From positions 1,061,001 to 1,125,000 of the forward strand of contig NZ_CP162487.1 of NCBI RefSeq assembly GCF_041240605.1: 64,000 nt of DNA, given 5' to 3'. Both the position numbers and the translations under genes were made by a program. Under the pieces are notes generated by a model, which was not told the DNA's origin, did no database searches, and saw only the letters and a list, made by a program, of their open reading frames with translations. This DNA comes from Xanthomonas sp. DAR 80977 (lineage in GTDB: Bacteria; Pseudomonadota; Gammaproteobacteria; Xanthomonadales; Xanthomonadaceae). Below, piece after piece: positions 20,101-30,251 of the stretch; within the stretch, counting starts at the first letter, position 1, and each line of letters starts with the position of its first letter.

Positions 20101-20172
20101 GAACTGCTGGTCATGGCCGACCGCCAGCTGTACCAGGCCAAGCACGAGGGCCGCGACCGGGTGGTCGGGTAG
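17161..20172 (+). CDS. Propeller sensor diguanylate cyclase (Reg_prop / Y_Y_Y / GGDEF)
   Basis: This 1003-residue protein has a signal peptide or N-terminal anchor (LRVRVGLLLALLSACWAAVAA), then about 13 two-component-regulator propeller repeats (WVGTWEGVARF, WVGTEDGLFRI, WIGSNAGLAYR, WIGTSDGIAAI) filling residues 50-650. A Y_Y_Y domain follows (residues 690-760), then one membrane helix (GPFVVVAAMAFSGLLLWWY) and a cytoplasmic GGDEF domain with the intact active-site motif RHGGEEF. It should make c-di-GMP from GTP in response to a periplasmic signal. No RxxD inhibitory site stands before GGEEF. The start at 17161 gives the best signal sequence; an ATG at 17125 is an alternative. Confidence 0.9.
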   Translation: MKQGDQRQITTHGAPVLRRRLRVRVGLLLALLSACWAAVAAPAPTPLSEHGLTDRPTLVRWTMDEGLPHNLVHALAQDRDGLLWVGTWEGVARFDGRAFTVFDRQNTPGMEVSGVFAIVPERDGGVLIGTAYDGVFRYAGGRWEHLGDARAQRLQVASLLRDRDGALWVGTEDGLFRIEADGRLSAAGAAAGLPKARVAALLQQADGGVLVGTAQGLFRLDRAGARARHWGRTAAMRTAAVRRLSHDRDGGLLVAGDAGVFWLHADGQLQWLRQGQRVDAALQDRQGQLWTSLSSGQLLRRSPSGASEEMLSISGVVSPALIEDREGLIWAGSTDGLFRVAAGDAGGLTRHDGLGGDYVRVVQQSADGAIWIGHAAGLDRWQHGRVAALRIAASGRDPSVLALAAANDGGMWAGTYDQGVLLLAPDGTVRQRLGSEAGVPRAMVRALLQDADGGLWIGSNAGLAYRNRGRTRLYTLADGLPALQVQALYRDRAGVLWIGTSDGIAAISANGALRRWPAGAGFPAHNAFDFLADADGALWIASDRGLLRLRDGRFRVYDHRVGLPRDKLFRVIDDGRGQLWVTSNQGVFRIARDSIAQLDAGRRTQLAVDVVDRSDGMPGSQGNGSSAPAGWLSRDGNLLIPTSAGLALIDPALPSRHALRAPAVVIERLQVDGHEQPLRGDYRLPGSVDRLTVDYAGLSFRSPDKVRYRYRLHGFDRQWIDAGSGEEAVYTNLPPGDYRLEVQATTSAMDWSREDLVGRASLRLHVVPPFWQRGPFVVVAAMAFSGLLLWWYRGRSHRYLRRQRRLNRIIAERTHELRAKNLALKLADLEREELVRKLAYQAGHDALTGLANRRTADPHLTAALERALATQAPLCVALLDIDNFKRINDTYGHEIGDEVLRRVGEVLRATLGEHAFAARHGGEEFLLVLPGLDREPARARLEELRRRVAAVVVHDVDGQAVRCTASIGFACLGPALRTRRELLVMADRQLYQAKHEGRDRVVG

Positions 20173-20278
20173 GGGAGTGGCGGCGTTCGAGGCGCAAGGA
20201 TCGGCGGCACGCTGCGCTGCCGCGGACGCTGCCTCGGCCACGGTCGCAAGCCATTTGCACCGATTGCGCCGATGCCCT

Positions 20279-20386
20279 TGTGGGAGGGGCTTCAGCCCCG
20301 ACGCTTTATCGGTAAGGCGTCGGGGCTGAAGCCCCTCCTACAGTGAAGCCGGGCGTCCGTGCGGGAGCGGCTTCAGCCGCGAACGG
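20279..20386. repeat. REP palindrome and partial second REP between the GGDEF gene and leuB
   Basis: The first unit is a long hairpin: gggaggggcttcagccccgac (from 20282) is complementary to gtcggggctgaagcccctcc (to 20338), around tttatcggtaa. A shorter partial unit, gggagcggcttcagccgcga, follows at 20363-20382. It lies between convergent genes and may act as a bidirectional end signal. Confidence 0.85.
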
Positions 20387-20472
20387 CCCAGGCGGAACAT
20401 CTGCCGGCGCCGCGACGACAGCGGGATCGCCGCGCAGTCCCGCGCACGAGGCGCGCCCGCACCGCCGCCGCC

Positions 20473-20527
20473 AATCCCTAATCCCTAATCCCTAATCCCT
20501 AATCCCCCAATCCCGGCTTCAATCCCT
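20473..20527. repeat. AATCCCT heptamer tandem repeat at the 3' end of leuB
   Basis: Four perfect copies of aatccct plus degenerate ones run from 20473 to 20507, and another pair at 20521-20530. The leuB stop codon and its last residues (GIRD) are encoded inside this repeat. Confidence 0.85.
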
Positions 20528-21613
20528 AATCCCGGCCTCCACGACCACGCCGTTCGCCTGCAGTTGCTCCACCACTGCGCGCGCGGCCGCATTGGTGGAG
20601 ATGCCGTGGCCGGGGGCGGCCAGGTCGGCGGTGAAGGCCTGCGCGTTGAGCGCGGCGTCCACCGCCTGCTCGATCGCCTCGGCTTCGGCGCTGAGCCCCA
20701 GCGAATGGCGCAGCAGCAGCGCGGCGCTGAGGATGGTGGCGTAGGGGTTGGCGATGCCCTTGCCGGCGATGTCCGGGGCCGAGCCGTGGATCGGTTCGTA
20801 CAGGCCGATCCGGCCTTCGCCCAGCGACGCCGACGGCAGCAGGCCCAGCGAGCCGGCCAGCATCGAGGCCTCGTCGGTGAGGATGTCGCCGAACATGTTC
20901 TCGGTGACGATCACGTCGTACTCGCGCGGCTTGGCCAGCAGGTGCATGGCCATCGAATCGACCAACTGGTGCTCCAGGCGCACGTCCGGGAATTCGTCGC
21001 GGCCGATGCGCGCGGCGACGTCGCGCCACAGCCGCGAGGTCTCCAGCACGTTGGCCTTGTCCACCGAGGTGACGTGGTTGCGGCGCTGCTGCGCCAGGCG
21101 GAACGCGCTGCGCAGCACCCGCTCGATCTCCTCCACGCTGTAGCGGCACAGGTCGCTGGCGTCGGTGGCGCTGCGGGTCTTGTCGCCGAAGTAGATGCCG
21201 CCGGTCAGCTCGCGCACCACCACGATGTCCACCCCGGTGAGCAGGTGCGGCTTGATCGGCGAGGCGTCCAGCGCCGCCGGATGCGGCTTGACCGGGCGCA
21301 GGTTGGCGAACAGGCCCAGGCCGCGGCGGATCGCCAGCAGGCCCTGCTCGGGACGGATCCTGGCGTTGGGATCGGACCATTTCGGCCCGCCGACCGCGCC
21401 CAGCAGCACCGCATCGGCCTGCTGGCAGGCGGCCAGCGTCGCCGCCGGCAGCGGCTCGCCGTGGCGGTCGATGGCGATGCCGCCGATGTCGTGTTCGTGG
21501 AACTCGAAGCTGTGCTGGTAGCGGCGGGCGATGGTGCGCAGCACCGAGACCGCGGCGGCGGTGACCTCGGGGCCGATGCCGTCGCCGGGCAGGACGACGA
21601 TGTCAGCGTGCAT
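20519..21613 (-). CDS. leuB: 3-isopropylmalate dehydrogenase
   Basis: The 364-residue enzyme oxidises and decarboxylates 3-isopropylmalate with NAD+ in leucine synthesis. Family marks are [11 protein letters not shown] at the N-terminus, [21 protein letters not shown], the arginine-rich substrate block [12 protein letters not shown] and the Mg-binding/NAD region [13 protein letters not shown] followed by [14 protein letters not shown]. Length is normal. Its start overlaps the end of leuD by 11 bp. The C-terminal residues are encoded by a heptamer repeat, so they may vary between strains. Confidence 0.96.
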   Translation of the reverse strand: MHADIVVLPGDGIGPEVTAAAVSVLRTIARRYQHSFEFHEHDIGGIAIDRHGEPLPAATLAACQQADAVLLGAVGGPKWSDPNARIRPEQGLLAIRRGLGLFANLRPVKPHPAALDASPIKPHLLTGVDIVVVRELTGGIYFGDKTRSATDASDLCRYSVEEIERVLRSAFRLAQQRRNHVTSVDKANVLETSRLWRDVAARIGRDEFPDVRLEHQLVDSMAMHLLAKPREYDVIVTENMFGDILTDEASMLAGSLGLLPSASLGEGRIGLYEPIHGSAPDIAGKGIANPYATILSAALLLRHSLGLSAEAEAIEQAVDAALNAQAFTADLAAPGHGISTNAAARAVVEQLQANGVVVEAGIRD

Positions 21614-22181
21614 GGGTGGCCTCGTACTGTTCGATGGCGGGTTGGCGCAGCAGCAGGTAGCCGAGCTCGTCGACGCCTTCCAGCAGGCAGGTCTGCGAGA
21701 ACTCGTCCAGCGGGAAGGCGTAGACGCGGCCGTCGGGCGTGCGCAGCTCGCGCGCGGCCACGTCCACGGTCAGCGCGTCGTCCGGGCGCTGCATCAGGGT
21801 CTGCACGTCGGCCTCGGCCAGCACGATCGGCAGCAGCCCGTTCTTGAGGCTGTTGTTGCGGAAGATGTCGGCGATCTCGCTGCTGACGATGGCGCGCAGG
21901 CCCAGGTCGGTCAGCGCCCACGGCGCGTGCTCGCGCGAGGAGCCGCAGCCGAAGTTGCGCCCGGCCAGCAGGATCTGGCGGCCGGCGTTGTGCGGCTGGT
22001 TGAACGCGAACTCCGGGTTCGGCGTGCCGTCGGCTTGCCAGCGCCAGTCGTTGAACGCGTTGCGGCCGAGGCCGGCGCGCTCGGTGGTGGACAGGAACCG
22101 CGCCGGGATGATCTGGTCGGTGTCGATGTTGGTCTGGCGCAGCACCACGCTGGCCGAGGTGAGGGCGGCGAATCCGGCCAT
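21603..22181 (-). CDS. leuD: 3-isopropylmalate dehydratase small subunit
   Basis: The 192-residue swivel-domain subunit forms isopropylmalate isomerase with LeuC. Diagnostic blocks are [13 protein letters not shown] near the N-terminus and [15 protein letters not shown] at about residue 76. Length is close to the family norm (about 200). The ATG at 22181 shares one base with the TGA of a 60-codon upstream ORF (TGATG), so its translation is probably coupled to that ORF rather than directly to leuC. Confidence 0.95.
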   Translation of the reverse strand: MAGFAALTSASVVLRQTNIDTDQIIPARFLSTTERAGLGRNAFNDWRWQADGTPNPEFAFNQPHNAGRQILLAGRNFGCGSSREHAPWALTDLGLRAIVSSEIADIFRNNSLKNGLLPIVLAEADVQTLMQRPDDALTVDVAARELRTPDGRVYAFPLDEFSQTCLLEGVDELGYLLLRQPAIEQYEATHAR

Positions 22182-22363
22182 CAGCAGGCCTCCTGGGAAA
22201 CGGTGGCGGGGTCGGCGGCGGCCGCGGCGGGCGGCGTGGCCGGCGGCAGCGCCGGGGTGGGCACGTGCGGCGGCAGCAGCGGCTTGCCGCGATGGGCGAA
22301 GGCGCGGGTGGTGGCGGCGACGAAGGTCAGCGTGGCCGCGAACGCGGCGATGTGCGGCGCCAT
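22181..22363 (-). CDS. Small hypothetical protein between leuC and leuD
   Basis: A 60-codon ORF fits exactly between leuC and leuD, sharing one base with each: leuC ends TGA where this ORF starts ATG, and it ends TGA where leuD starts ATG. The peptide has a hydrophobic N-terminus ([19 protein letters not shown]), a basic centre (RAFAHRGK), then a Pro/Ala-rich tail ending QEAC. It could be a small membrane peptide or simply a translated spacer that carries ribosomes from leuC to leuD. I do not recognise a family. The exact stop-start junctions on both sides are the main evidence that it is translated. Confidence 0.5.
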   Translation of the reverse strand: MAPHIAAFAATLTFVAATTRAFAHRGKPLLPPHVPTPALPPATPPAAAAADPATVSQEAC

Positions 22364-23778
22364 CACGCGACCTCCGCGAACAGCGTGCGCGGGTCGCTGA
22401 CCTTGCCGTTCACCGCGGCCCAGGCCGCGGTCATCGGCGAGGCCAGCAGGGTGCGCGAGCCGGGGCCCTGGCGGCCTTCGAAGTTGCGGTTGCTGGTGCT
22501 CACCGCCAGCTGCCCCGGCGCGACCAGGTCGCCGTTCATCGCGATGCACATCGAGCAGCCGGATTCGCGCCATTCGGCGCCGGCGGCGCGCACCACCTCG
22601 TGGATGCCTTCGGCCTCGGCCTGGCGCTTGACGATCTCCGACCCCGGCACCACCAGCATGCGCACGTTCGGTGCGACGCGGCGGCCGCGCAGCACCTGCG
22701 CCACTTCGCGCATGTCGCTGAGCCGGCCGTTGGTGCAGGAACCGACGAACACCACGTCCACCGGCGTGCCGATCAGCGCGTGGCCGGATTCGAAGTGCAT
22801 GTAGTCCAGGCCCTTCTGCGCGGCCGCGTCCTGCGCCGCCGGAATCGGCAGGTCCACCGCGATCGCGGTGCCCGGGTGGGTGCCCCAGGTCAGGGTCGGG
22901 CGGATGTCGCGCGCGTCGATGCGCACCTCCACGTCGAAGCGCGCGCCGGCATCGCTGCGCAGCTGCGACCAGCGTTGCACCGCGGCGTCGAAGTCGGTGC
23001 CCTTGGGCCCGCGCGGGGTGTTCGCCATCCAGTCGAAGGTGACCTGGTCCGGCGCGACCATGCCGGCGCGCGCGCCGGCCTCGATCGACATGTTGCACAG
23101 GGTCATGCGCTGCTCCATGTCCATCGCTTCGATGGTGGAGCCGCGGTACTCGAGCACGTGGCCGGTACCGCCGTTGACCCCGATCACGCCGATGATGTGC
23201 AGGATCACGTCCTTGGCGCCGACGCCCGGCGCCAGCGGCCCGTCGACGGTGATCGACATGGTCTTGGCCTTGCGCTGCAGCAGGCACTGCGTGGCCAGCA
23301 CGTGGCCGACCTCGCTGGTGCCGATGCCGAACGCCAATGCCCCGAACGCGCCATGCGTGGAGGTGTGGCTGTCGCCGCAGACGATGGTCATGCCGGGCTG
23401 GGTGAAGCCCTGCTCGGGCGCGATCACATGCACGATGCCGCGGTTGTCCGAGGCCATGTCGAACAGCTCGATGCCGTAGTCGGCGCAGTTGCGCGCGAGC
23501 ATGTCCACCTGCGCCTCGGAGGCCTTGGTGTAGTACGGCAGCTTGCCGTCGGCGCCGCGCGGCAGGGTCGGCGTGGAATGGTCCATCGTCGCCTTGGTGC
23601 GGTCGGGCCGGCGCGGCGCCAGGCCGCGCGACTTCAGTTCGGTGAACGCCTGCGGTGAGGTCACCTCGTGGATCAGGTGCAGGTCGATGTACAGCACCGC
23701 CGGGGCGGTGCTGCTTTCGGGGACGACGACGTGCGCGTCCCACAGTTTGTCGTACAGGGTGCGGGGGGTCGAAGACAT
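22363..23778 (-). CDS. leuC: 3-isopropylmalate dehydratase large subunit
   Basis: The 471-residue aconitase-family subunit carries the [4Fe-4S] cluster. The cysteine ligands are visible in [17 protein letters not shown] and [11 protein letters not shown], and the active-site region in [19 protein letters not shown]. It converts 2-isopropylmalate to 3-isopropylmalate with LeuD. Length is normal (466-475). It lies 84 bp downstream of leuA and overlaps the next small ORF by one base. Confidence 0.96.
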   Translation of the reverse strand: MSSTPRTLYDKLWDAHVVVPESSTAPAVLYIDLHLIHEVTSPQAFTELKSRGLAPRRPDRTKATMDHSTPTLPRGADGKLPYYTKASEAQVDMLARNCADYGIELFDMASDNRGIVHVIAPEQGFTQPGMTIVCGDSHTSTHGAFGALAFGIGTSEVGHVLATQCLLQRKAKTMSITVDGPLAPGVGAKDVILHIIGVIGVNGGTGHVLEYRGSTIEAMDMEQRMTLCNMSIEAGARAGMVAPDQVTFDWMANTPRGPKGTDFDAAVQRWSQLRSDAGARFDVEVRIDARDIRPTLTWGTHPGTAIAVDLPIPAAQDAAAQKGLDYMHFESGHALIGTPVDVVFVGSCTNGRLSDMREVAQVLRGRRVAPNVRMLVVPGSEIVKRQAEAEGIHEVVRAAGAEWRESGCSMCIAMNGDLVAPGQLAVSTSNRNFEGRQGPGSRTLLASPMTAAWAAVNGKVSDPRTLFAEVA

Positions 23779-23862
23779 TGCGGGACTACCTGGCAGGAAC
23801 GCTGGGCAAGGAGGGGAAGCGGTGGGAAGCGTGCATCGCGGCGATGACGGTGGCGTGGCCGT

Positions 23863-25418
<1,556 letters not shown>

Positions 25419-25422
<4 letters not shown>

Positions 25423-26567
25423 CAGATGGTTTCCTCTACGGCGGCGGTGGCTGGCGGATGGGGGAGCGGGGAGGCGGGGCGAGCGGGAGCGGGCGGGGCG
25501 GCGGCACGTTGGTTGCGAAGTCGCTCGGCACTGCGGCGGCGCGGCTTGCGCGGCGCGCGCGGGCGCACCTCCGACAGCAGCGTCGCCAGCACGCCGGCGT
25601 CGATGTTGCCACCGGACACCACCGCGCACTTGCGCTTGCCGGCGACGCGGCGGCCGGCCGCCAGGGCCAGCGCGCCGGCGCCCTCGGCGATGACGTGCTC
25701 CTCCAGCGCCAGGCGGACCAGCGTTTCGCGCAGTTCCGCCTCGCGCACGATCACCACGTCGTCGAGCAGGCTGGCGCACAGCCGGCGGGTGATGAACCCG
25801 GGGATTTTAACCTTGACGCCGTCGGCCAGGGTGGGCACCGGGTCGATCGCGCGGATATCGCCGCGGATCGCCCGCGCCATCGAATCCACGCCCTCGACCT
25901 GCGCGCCGACGATGCGCACGCCCTGCGAGCGCAGCGCCAGGGCCACCCCGGCGGCCAGGCCGCCGCCGCCGATCGGCACGATCACCACGTCCGGGGCGTG
26001 CGCGGCCAGCTCGATGCCGACCGTGCCCTGGCCGGCGATCACGTCCGGGTCGTCGAACGCGGACAGGAAGCGGTAGCCGTTCTGTTCGGCCAGTTCGCGG
26101 GCGAAGCCGTAGGCCTCGTCGTAACTGGTGCCGTGCTGGCGCACAGTGGCGCCCCAGTGGGCGACGCCGGCGATCTTGGTCTGCGGCGCGCCGTGCGGCA
26201 TCACCGTGATCGCCTGCACGCCCAGCCGGTGCGCGGCCCAGGCCACGCCCTGCGCATGGTTGCCGGCCGAGGCGCAGATGACGGTGCGCTCGTCGCCGCG
26301 CTCCAGCCCGGCCAGCAGCGCATTCAGCGCGCCGCGCACCTTGTAGGAGCCGGTGCGCTGCAGGTTCTCCAGTTTCAGCCACACGCCGAAGCGCTCGGCG
26401 TAGTGCACCGGCGTCGGCGGCAGGTAGCGGCGCAGCCGCGCCTGCGCGGCCAGCACGTCGGCGACGCTGACCGCTACGTCGCCTACGTCCGGTTCCTGCG
26501 GGGCGGGGCGGCCGGCGTCAGGCATGGAGATGCCGGGATTGGGGATTGGGGAGTAGGGATTCGACAT
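25419..26567 (-). CDS. ilvA: Threonine dehydratase, catalytic domain only
   Basis: The 382-residue PLP enzyme deaminates threonine to 2-oxobutyrate for isoleucine synthesis. PLP-lysine block: [20 protein letters not shown]; glycine loop: [18 protein letters not shown]-like [13 protein letters not shown]. It ends about residue 335 of the catalytic fold and has no C-terminal ACT-like regulatory domain of the classical 500-residue IlvA; a basic, Pro/Ala-rich tail replaces it. The start at 26567 has AGGA five bases upstream, but its first 14 residues come from a heptamer repeat, so ATG 26525 (MPDAGRP) is a real alternative. It overlaps leuA by 4 bp. Confidence 0.9.
26535..26561. repeat. GGGGATT heptamer repeat at the ilvA start
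   Basis: Four units ggggatt, ggggatt, ggggagt, agggatt run in tandem inside or just upstream of the ilvA start region. The same 7-bp type occurs at leuB and at 26684-26707. Confidence 0.8.
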
Positions 26568-26683
26568 GCGAATCCTGTGCCCGAAGAAGCGACCTCCCTG
26601 GAAGAAGACTCCTCCGCATCGTCGCCCCGCCCTGCCGCGCAGCCGGCATGAAGCCCGAGACCATGGAACTGCCAGCGCAGCCT

Positions 26684-26707
26684 CCGAATCCCGAATCCCG
26701 AATCCCC
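26684..26707. repeat. CCGAATC heptamer repeat between ilvM and ilvA
   Basis: Three perfect copies of ccgaatc followed by ccc, 14 bp beyond the ilvM stop codon on the minus strand, within the 153-bp ilvM-ilvA spacer. Confidence 0.8.
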
Positions 26708-26720
26708 ATTGCCGGCCTCA

Positions 26721-26969
26721 TCATGGCACCACGTCCAACGCGGTGACCCGCACCGACTCGCAGTCGTACACCTTTTCCATCTGTAGGCGCAGGCTCTCGC
26801 CGGGGCGGTTGCCGTCGACCACCATCTGCAGGTGCCAGCGGCCGGCGTCGTCGGCCACCGGCGCGCCGGTGATCGACAGCGGCGCGAAGCCGCGCCGCTC
26901 GGCCATGCCGATCGCGCGCAGCAAGGCGCCTTCGGCCGGCTTCAGCACCAGGTCAAGCTGGTATCGCAT
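26721..26969 (-). CDS. ilvM: Acetolactate synthase small subunit (IlvM-like ACT protein)
   Basis: The 82-residue protein is a single ACT-type domain: MRYQLDLVLKPAEGALLRAI forms the first strand and helix, followed by RRGFAPLSITGAPV. It is the size of IlvM (about 85) and directly follows ilvG, overlapping it by 17 bp, so it should be the regulatory partner of the acetolactate synthase large subunit. Feedback sensitivity (valine) cannot be inferred from sequence. Confidence 0.85.
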   Translation of the reverse strand: MRYQLDLVLKPAEGALLRAIGMAERRGFAPLSITGAPVADDAGRWHLQMVVDGNRPGESLRLQMEKVYDCESVRVTALDVVP

Positions 26970-28674
26970 GGGGGATCTCCTGGCGCTGGGTCGCGGGGTT
27001 GCTCTCCAGCATGGTGCTGTTGGCGGTGTTCGGCGGCACCAGCGGCCACACGTTGGCGCGCGCGTCGATGGCCACGTGCAGCAGCGCCGGGCCCGGCTGC
27101 GCCAGCAGTTCGGCCAGCCCGTCCTCGACCTGGCCGCGCGCGGTGATGCGCTTGGCCGGGATGCCGAACACCTGCGCCAGCGCGGCGAAGTCCGGGTTGT
27201 CGGACAGGTCGATCTCGCTGTAGCGCTCGGCGAAGAACAGCTCCTGCCACTGCCGCACCATGCCCAGCGAACTGTTGTCCAGCAGCACGATCTTCACCGG
27301 CAGCTTGCAGCGCGCGATGGTGACCAGCTCCTGCACGTTCATCATGAAGCTGCCGTCGCCGCTGACCAGCACCACGGTGCGCTCGGGGCAGGCGAACTGC
27401 GCGCCCATCGCCGCCGGCAGGCCGAAGCCCATGGTGCCCAGCGCGCCGCTGGTCAGGTGGTTGCGCGGGTGGTTGAAGCGGCAATGCTGGGCCACCCACA
27501 TCTGGTGCTGGCCGACGTCGCAGGCGATCACCGTGTCGGCCGGGGCCAGCTCGCTCAGCCGCTTCAGCAGGCCGGGCGCGTAGATGTCCTCGCCCGGCGC
27601 GTCGTAGCGGGCGCCGAACTTCTCGCGATGGCCGATGCAGCGCGCGTGCCAGGCCTCGCAGGTGCTGGTGGCCGCGCTCAGCGCGCGCAGCGCCTCGGCC
27701 ACGTCGCCGGGCACGGCGATGTCGGCATGGCGCAGCTTGGAGATCTCGCAGGCGTCGGCATCCAGGTGGATGACCCGCGCGAACGGGGCGAACTCGGCCA
27801 GCTTGCCGGTGGCGCGGTCGTCGAAGCGCGCGCCGACCACGACCAGCAGGTCCGATTCCTGCACCGCCATGTTGGCGGCGCGGGTGCCGTGCATGCCGAG
27901 CATGCCCAGGTAGTGCGGATGCCCGTGCGGCAACGCGCCCAGCCCGCGCAGGGTCAGCACGGTGGGAATGCGGGTGGTGTCGACGAACTGGCGGAACGCG
28001 TCCACCGCGTTGGCCAGGGCGATGCCGCCGCCGCCGTAGATCACCGGCTTGTCGGCGCCGGCGATCGCCGCCAGCGCCTCGGCCAGGGCCGCGGCGGACG
28101 GCGCCGGCGGCACCGGCACCGCGGCCGGCACGTGCTCCGGCAGCTGCGAGGCGTCGGCCAGCTGCACGTCCTTGGGCAGGTCGATCAGCACCGGCCCCGG
28201 ACGCCCCTCGCGGGCGATGCGGAACGCGTCGCGCACCACCTGCGGCAGGTCTTCCACGCGGCGCACCAGGAAGCTGTGCTTGACGATCGGCAGGGTCAGC
28301 CCGAACACGTCCAGTTCCTGGAACGCGTCGGTGCCCAGCAGCGGCGTGGCGACCTGTCCGGTCAGGCAGATCATCGGCACCGAGTCCAGCATCGCGTCGG
28401 CGATGCCGGTGACCAGGTTGGAGGCGCCCGGGCCGGACGTGGCGACGCAGACCCCGACCCGCCCGCTGGCACGGGCGTAGCCGTTGGCGGCCAGCGCCGC
28501 GCCCTGCTCGTGGCGGACCAGGATGTGCTTGAGCTGGCTGTCTACCAGCGCGTCGTAGAACGGCATGATGGTGCCGCCCGGATAGCCGAACAGCGTGTCC
28601 ACGCCTTCGGCTTCCAGGGCCTGCGTCAGCCAGCGCGCGCCATTGCGGGGCGTGCCGTGAGCGGAGGAGTTCAT
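26953..28674 (-). CDS. ilvG: Acetolactate synthase large subunit
   Basis: The 573-residue ThDP/FAD enzyme makes acetolactate or acetohydroxybutyrate. N-terminal ThDP pyrimidine domain: GVDTLFGYPGGTIMPFYDAL with catalytic Glu in VRHEQGAALAANGYARA. Central FAD domain about residues 200-340. C-terminal ThDP-Mg domain: SGDGSFMMNVQELVTIA with the metal-binding Asp and the distal Asn in LLDNSSLGMVRQWQE. Length matches the family. ilvC lies 43 bp upstream and ilvM overlaps the 3' end, so this is the ilvG type of synthase. Confidence 0.95.
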   Translation of the reverse strand: MNSSAHGTPRNGARWLTQALEAEGVDTLFGYPGGTIMPFYDALVDSQLKHILVRHEQGAALAANGYARASGRVGVCVATSGPGASNLVTGIADAMLDSVPMICLTGQVATPLLGTDAFQELDVFGLTLPIVKHSFLVRRVEDLPQVVRDAFRIAREGRPGPVLIDLPKDVQLADASQLPEHVPAAVPVPPAPSAAALAEALAAIAGADKPVIYGGGGIALANAVDAFRQFVDTTRIPTVLTLRGLGALPHGHPHYLGMLGMHGTRAANMAVQESDLLVVVGARFDDRATGKLAEFAPFARVIHLDADACEISKLRHADIAVPGDVAEALRALSAATSTCEAWHARCIGHREKFGARYDAPGEDIYAPGLLKRLSELAPADTVIACDVGQHQMWVAQHCRFNHPRNHLTSGALGTMGFGLPAAMGAQFACPERTVVLVSGDGSFMMNVQELVTIARCKLPVKIVLLDNSSLGMVRQWQELFFAERYSEIDLSDNPDFAALAQVFGIPAKRITARGQVEDGLAELLAQPGPALLHVAIDARANVWPLVPPNTANSTMLESNPATQRQEIPHAIPA

Positions 28675-28717
28675 ACGGTGGCGACCTTTCGGTGGAAGCG
28701 GGTGGGGGAGCCGCGGG

Positions 28718-29725
28718 TTACGCGGCTTGCTGGCCGGTTGCGGCCGGCGCGGCGGCGGCGTCGCCGTTCAGCCAGACCATCTTGGCGCGCAGCTGCTTGC
28801 CGACCACTTCGATCGGGTGCTCCAGGTCGGCCTGCTTGAACGCGTTGTAGTTCGGCAGACCGGCTTCGTACTCGGCTACCCAGTTCTTGGTGAAGGTGCC
28901 GTTCTGGATGTCGGTCAGCACGTCGCGCATGCGCTCCTTGGTGGCCGCGTCGATCACCCGCGGGCCGCTGACGTAGTCGCCGTACTGCGCGGTCTCGGAG
29001 ACGAACTCGAGCATGCGGGTGATGCCGCCTTCGTAGAACAGGTCCACGATCAGCTTCAGTTCGTGCAGCACTTCGTAGTAGGCGATTTCCGGCTGGTAAC
29101 CGGCTTCCACCAGCACCTCGAAGCCGGCCTGGACCAGCGACGAGGCGCCGCCGCACAGCACCGCCTGCTCGCCGAACAGGTCGGTCTCGGTCTCTTCCTT
29201 GAAGGTGGTCTTGATCAGGTTGGCGCGCGCGCCGCCCAGGCCGGCGGCGTACTCGAGCGCGAACTGCTCGGCCTTGCCGCTCTTGTCCTGGTACACCGCC
29301 CAGATGCACGGCACGCCGCGGCCGATCTCGTACTCGCGGCGCACCAGCGCGCCCGGGCCCTTCGGCGCGACCAGCACCACGTCCAGGTCGGCGCGCGGCT
29401 TGATCATGTCGAAATGCACGTTCAGCCCGTGCGCGAACAGCAGGCAGGCGCCCTGCTTCATGTTCGGCGCCAGCACCTCGTCGTACAGCTTCTTCTGCAC
29501 CATGTCCGGGGTCAGCACCGCGACCAGGTCGGCGTCCTTGACCGCCTCGGCGGGGCTCTTCACCACGAAGCCGTCGGCCTGCGCCTTGGCTTCGGTCGGA
29601 CCGCCCGCGCGCAGGCCGACGGTGACGTCGAAGCCGGACTCGCGCAGGTTCAGCGCGTGGGCGCGGCCCTGGCTGCCGTAACCGACGATGGCGATCTTGG
29701 TGGTGGGCTGGGCGGAACTGGTCAT
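28718..29725 (-). CDS. ilvC: Ketol-acid reductoisomerase (class I)
   Basis: The 335-residue class I enzyme isomerises and reduces acetolactate with NADPH and Mg2+. The Rossmann motif is [17 protein letters not shown], where Arg takes the place often held by His in this loop; Mg-binding residues lie in [12 protein letters not shown] and the C-terminal knotted domain includes [14 protein letters not shown]. The tail is Ala-rich. It is the first gene of the ilv-leu cluster, 66 bp downstream of an attenuator, so leader-peptide translation probably sets expression of the whole block. Confidence 0.95.
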   Translation of the reverse strand: MTSSAQPTTKIAIVGYGSQGRAHALNLRESGFDVTVGLRAGGPTEAKAQADGFVVKSPAEAVKDADLVAVLTPDMVQKKLYDEVLAPNMKQGACLLFAHGLNVHFDMIKPRADLDVVLVAPKGPGALVRREYEIGRGVPCIWAVYQDKSGKAEQFALEYAAGLGGARANLIKTTFKEETETDLFGEQAVLCGGASSLVQAGFEVLVEAGYQPEIAYYEVLHELKLIVDLFYEGGITRMLEFVSETAQYGDYVSGPRVIDAATKERMRDVLTDIQNGTFTKNWVAEYEAGLPNYNAFKQADLEHPIEVVGKQLRAKMVWLNGDAAAAPAATGQQAA

Positions 29726-29790
29726 GGTGCGGATTTCCTCGGGACGGTGTGGGTAGGAAGGGAAGCTTGCGTTTCGCGGTTACTAAAATG

Positions 29791-29820
29791 AAAAACCCCG
29801 CGCCGTTGCCGGTGCGGGGT
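29791..29820 (-). terminator. Attenuator terminator upstream of ilvC
   Basis: On the minus strand the stem ACCCCGC (29820-29814), extended by further pairs to 11 bp, folds onto GCGGGGT (29801-29795) and is followed by TTTTT (29795-29791). GTGCGGG (29869-29863) in the leader peptide's 3' end is complementary to CCCGCAC in the 5' arm, giving an antiterminator. Confidence 0.85.
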
Positions 29821-29846
29821 CTGATCGAATCCAGGCTGCTTGTCGC

Positions 29847-29975
29847 TTACACGCCGGTTCGTCCCGCACTTGTGGGCGAGGTAATAAGCACGAGTACGAG
29901 GAGCGACGCGGCGACGTCCGCGCGCGGCGCGGCGGGCAGGCGGGTCGGCTTCGGGCTGGTGTGGCGATGCAACAT
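29847..29975 (-). CDS. ilv operon leader peptide
   Basis: This 42-codon ORF ends about 26 nt before the attenuator hairpin. Its C-terminal part reads ASLLVLVLITSPTSAGRTGV: seven consecutive Leu/Val/Ile codons, the classical control run of branched-chain amino acid leader peptides. Ribosome stalling there when Leu-, Val- or Ile-tRNA is scarce would leave GTGCGGG free to pair with the terminator arm and let transcription reach ilvC. The ATG at 29975 has a weak ribosome site, so the exact start is uncertain; the control codons and stop are clear. Confidence 0.75.
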   Translation of the reverse strand: MLHRHTSPKPTRLPAAPRADVAASLLVLVLITSPTSAGRTGV

Positions 29976-30251
29976 GCGGCGAGATAAACATGGCCTTTGC
30001 GGGGCTGTCAACCCTGCGCCCGGCGCGGCACCGCGAATGTGCCGAAAGCCGCACCAACACAGCATCGTTACGCCTGAAACGGTGCGCCGGCACGGCGCGC
30101 GCGCGGCCGATTGCGCGGAAAATCGCCGCTCCGCGCGGCTGCCACATGGCGTCAACAGGCGGCTGCGATCCTGCGGTAATCTGGCGCGGCTGCCACGGCC
30201 CGGCCGTTGGTTGGCCGGCCACCTCCACTCCCGTTCGACGAATCCCGGCGC

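Noticed and set aside
20473..20527. Telomere-like or replication-origin repeat
   Set aside because: Short heptamer runs of the same type recur at ilvA and ilvM and lie inside a metabolic operon; no DnaA boxes or origin genes nearby.
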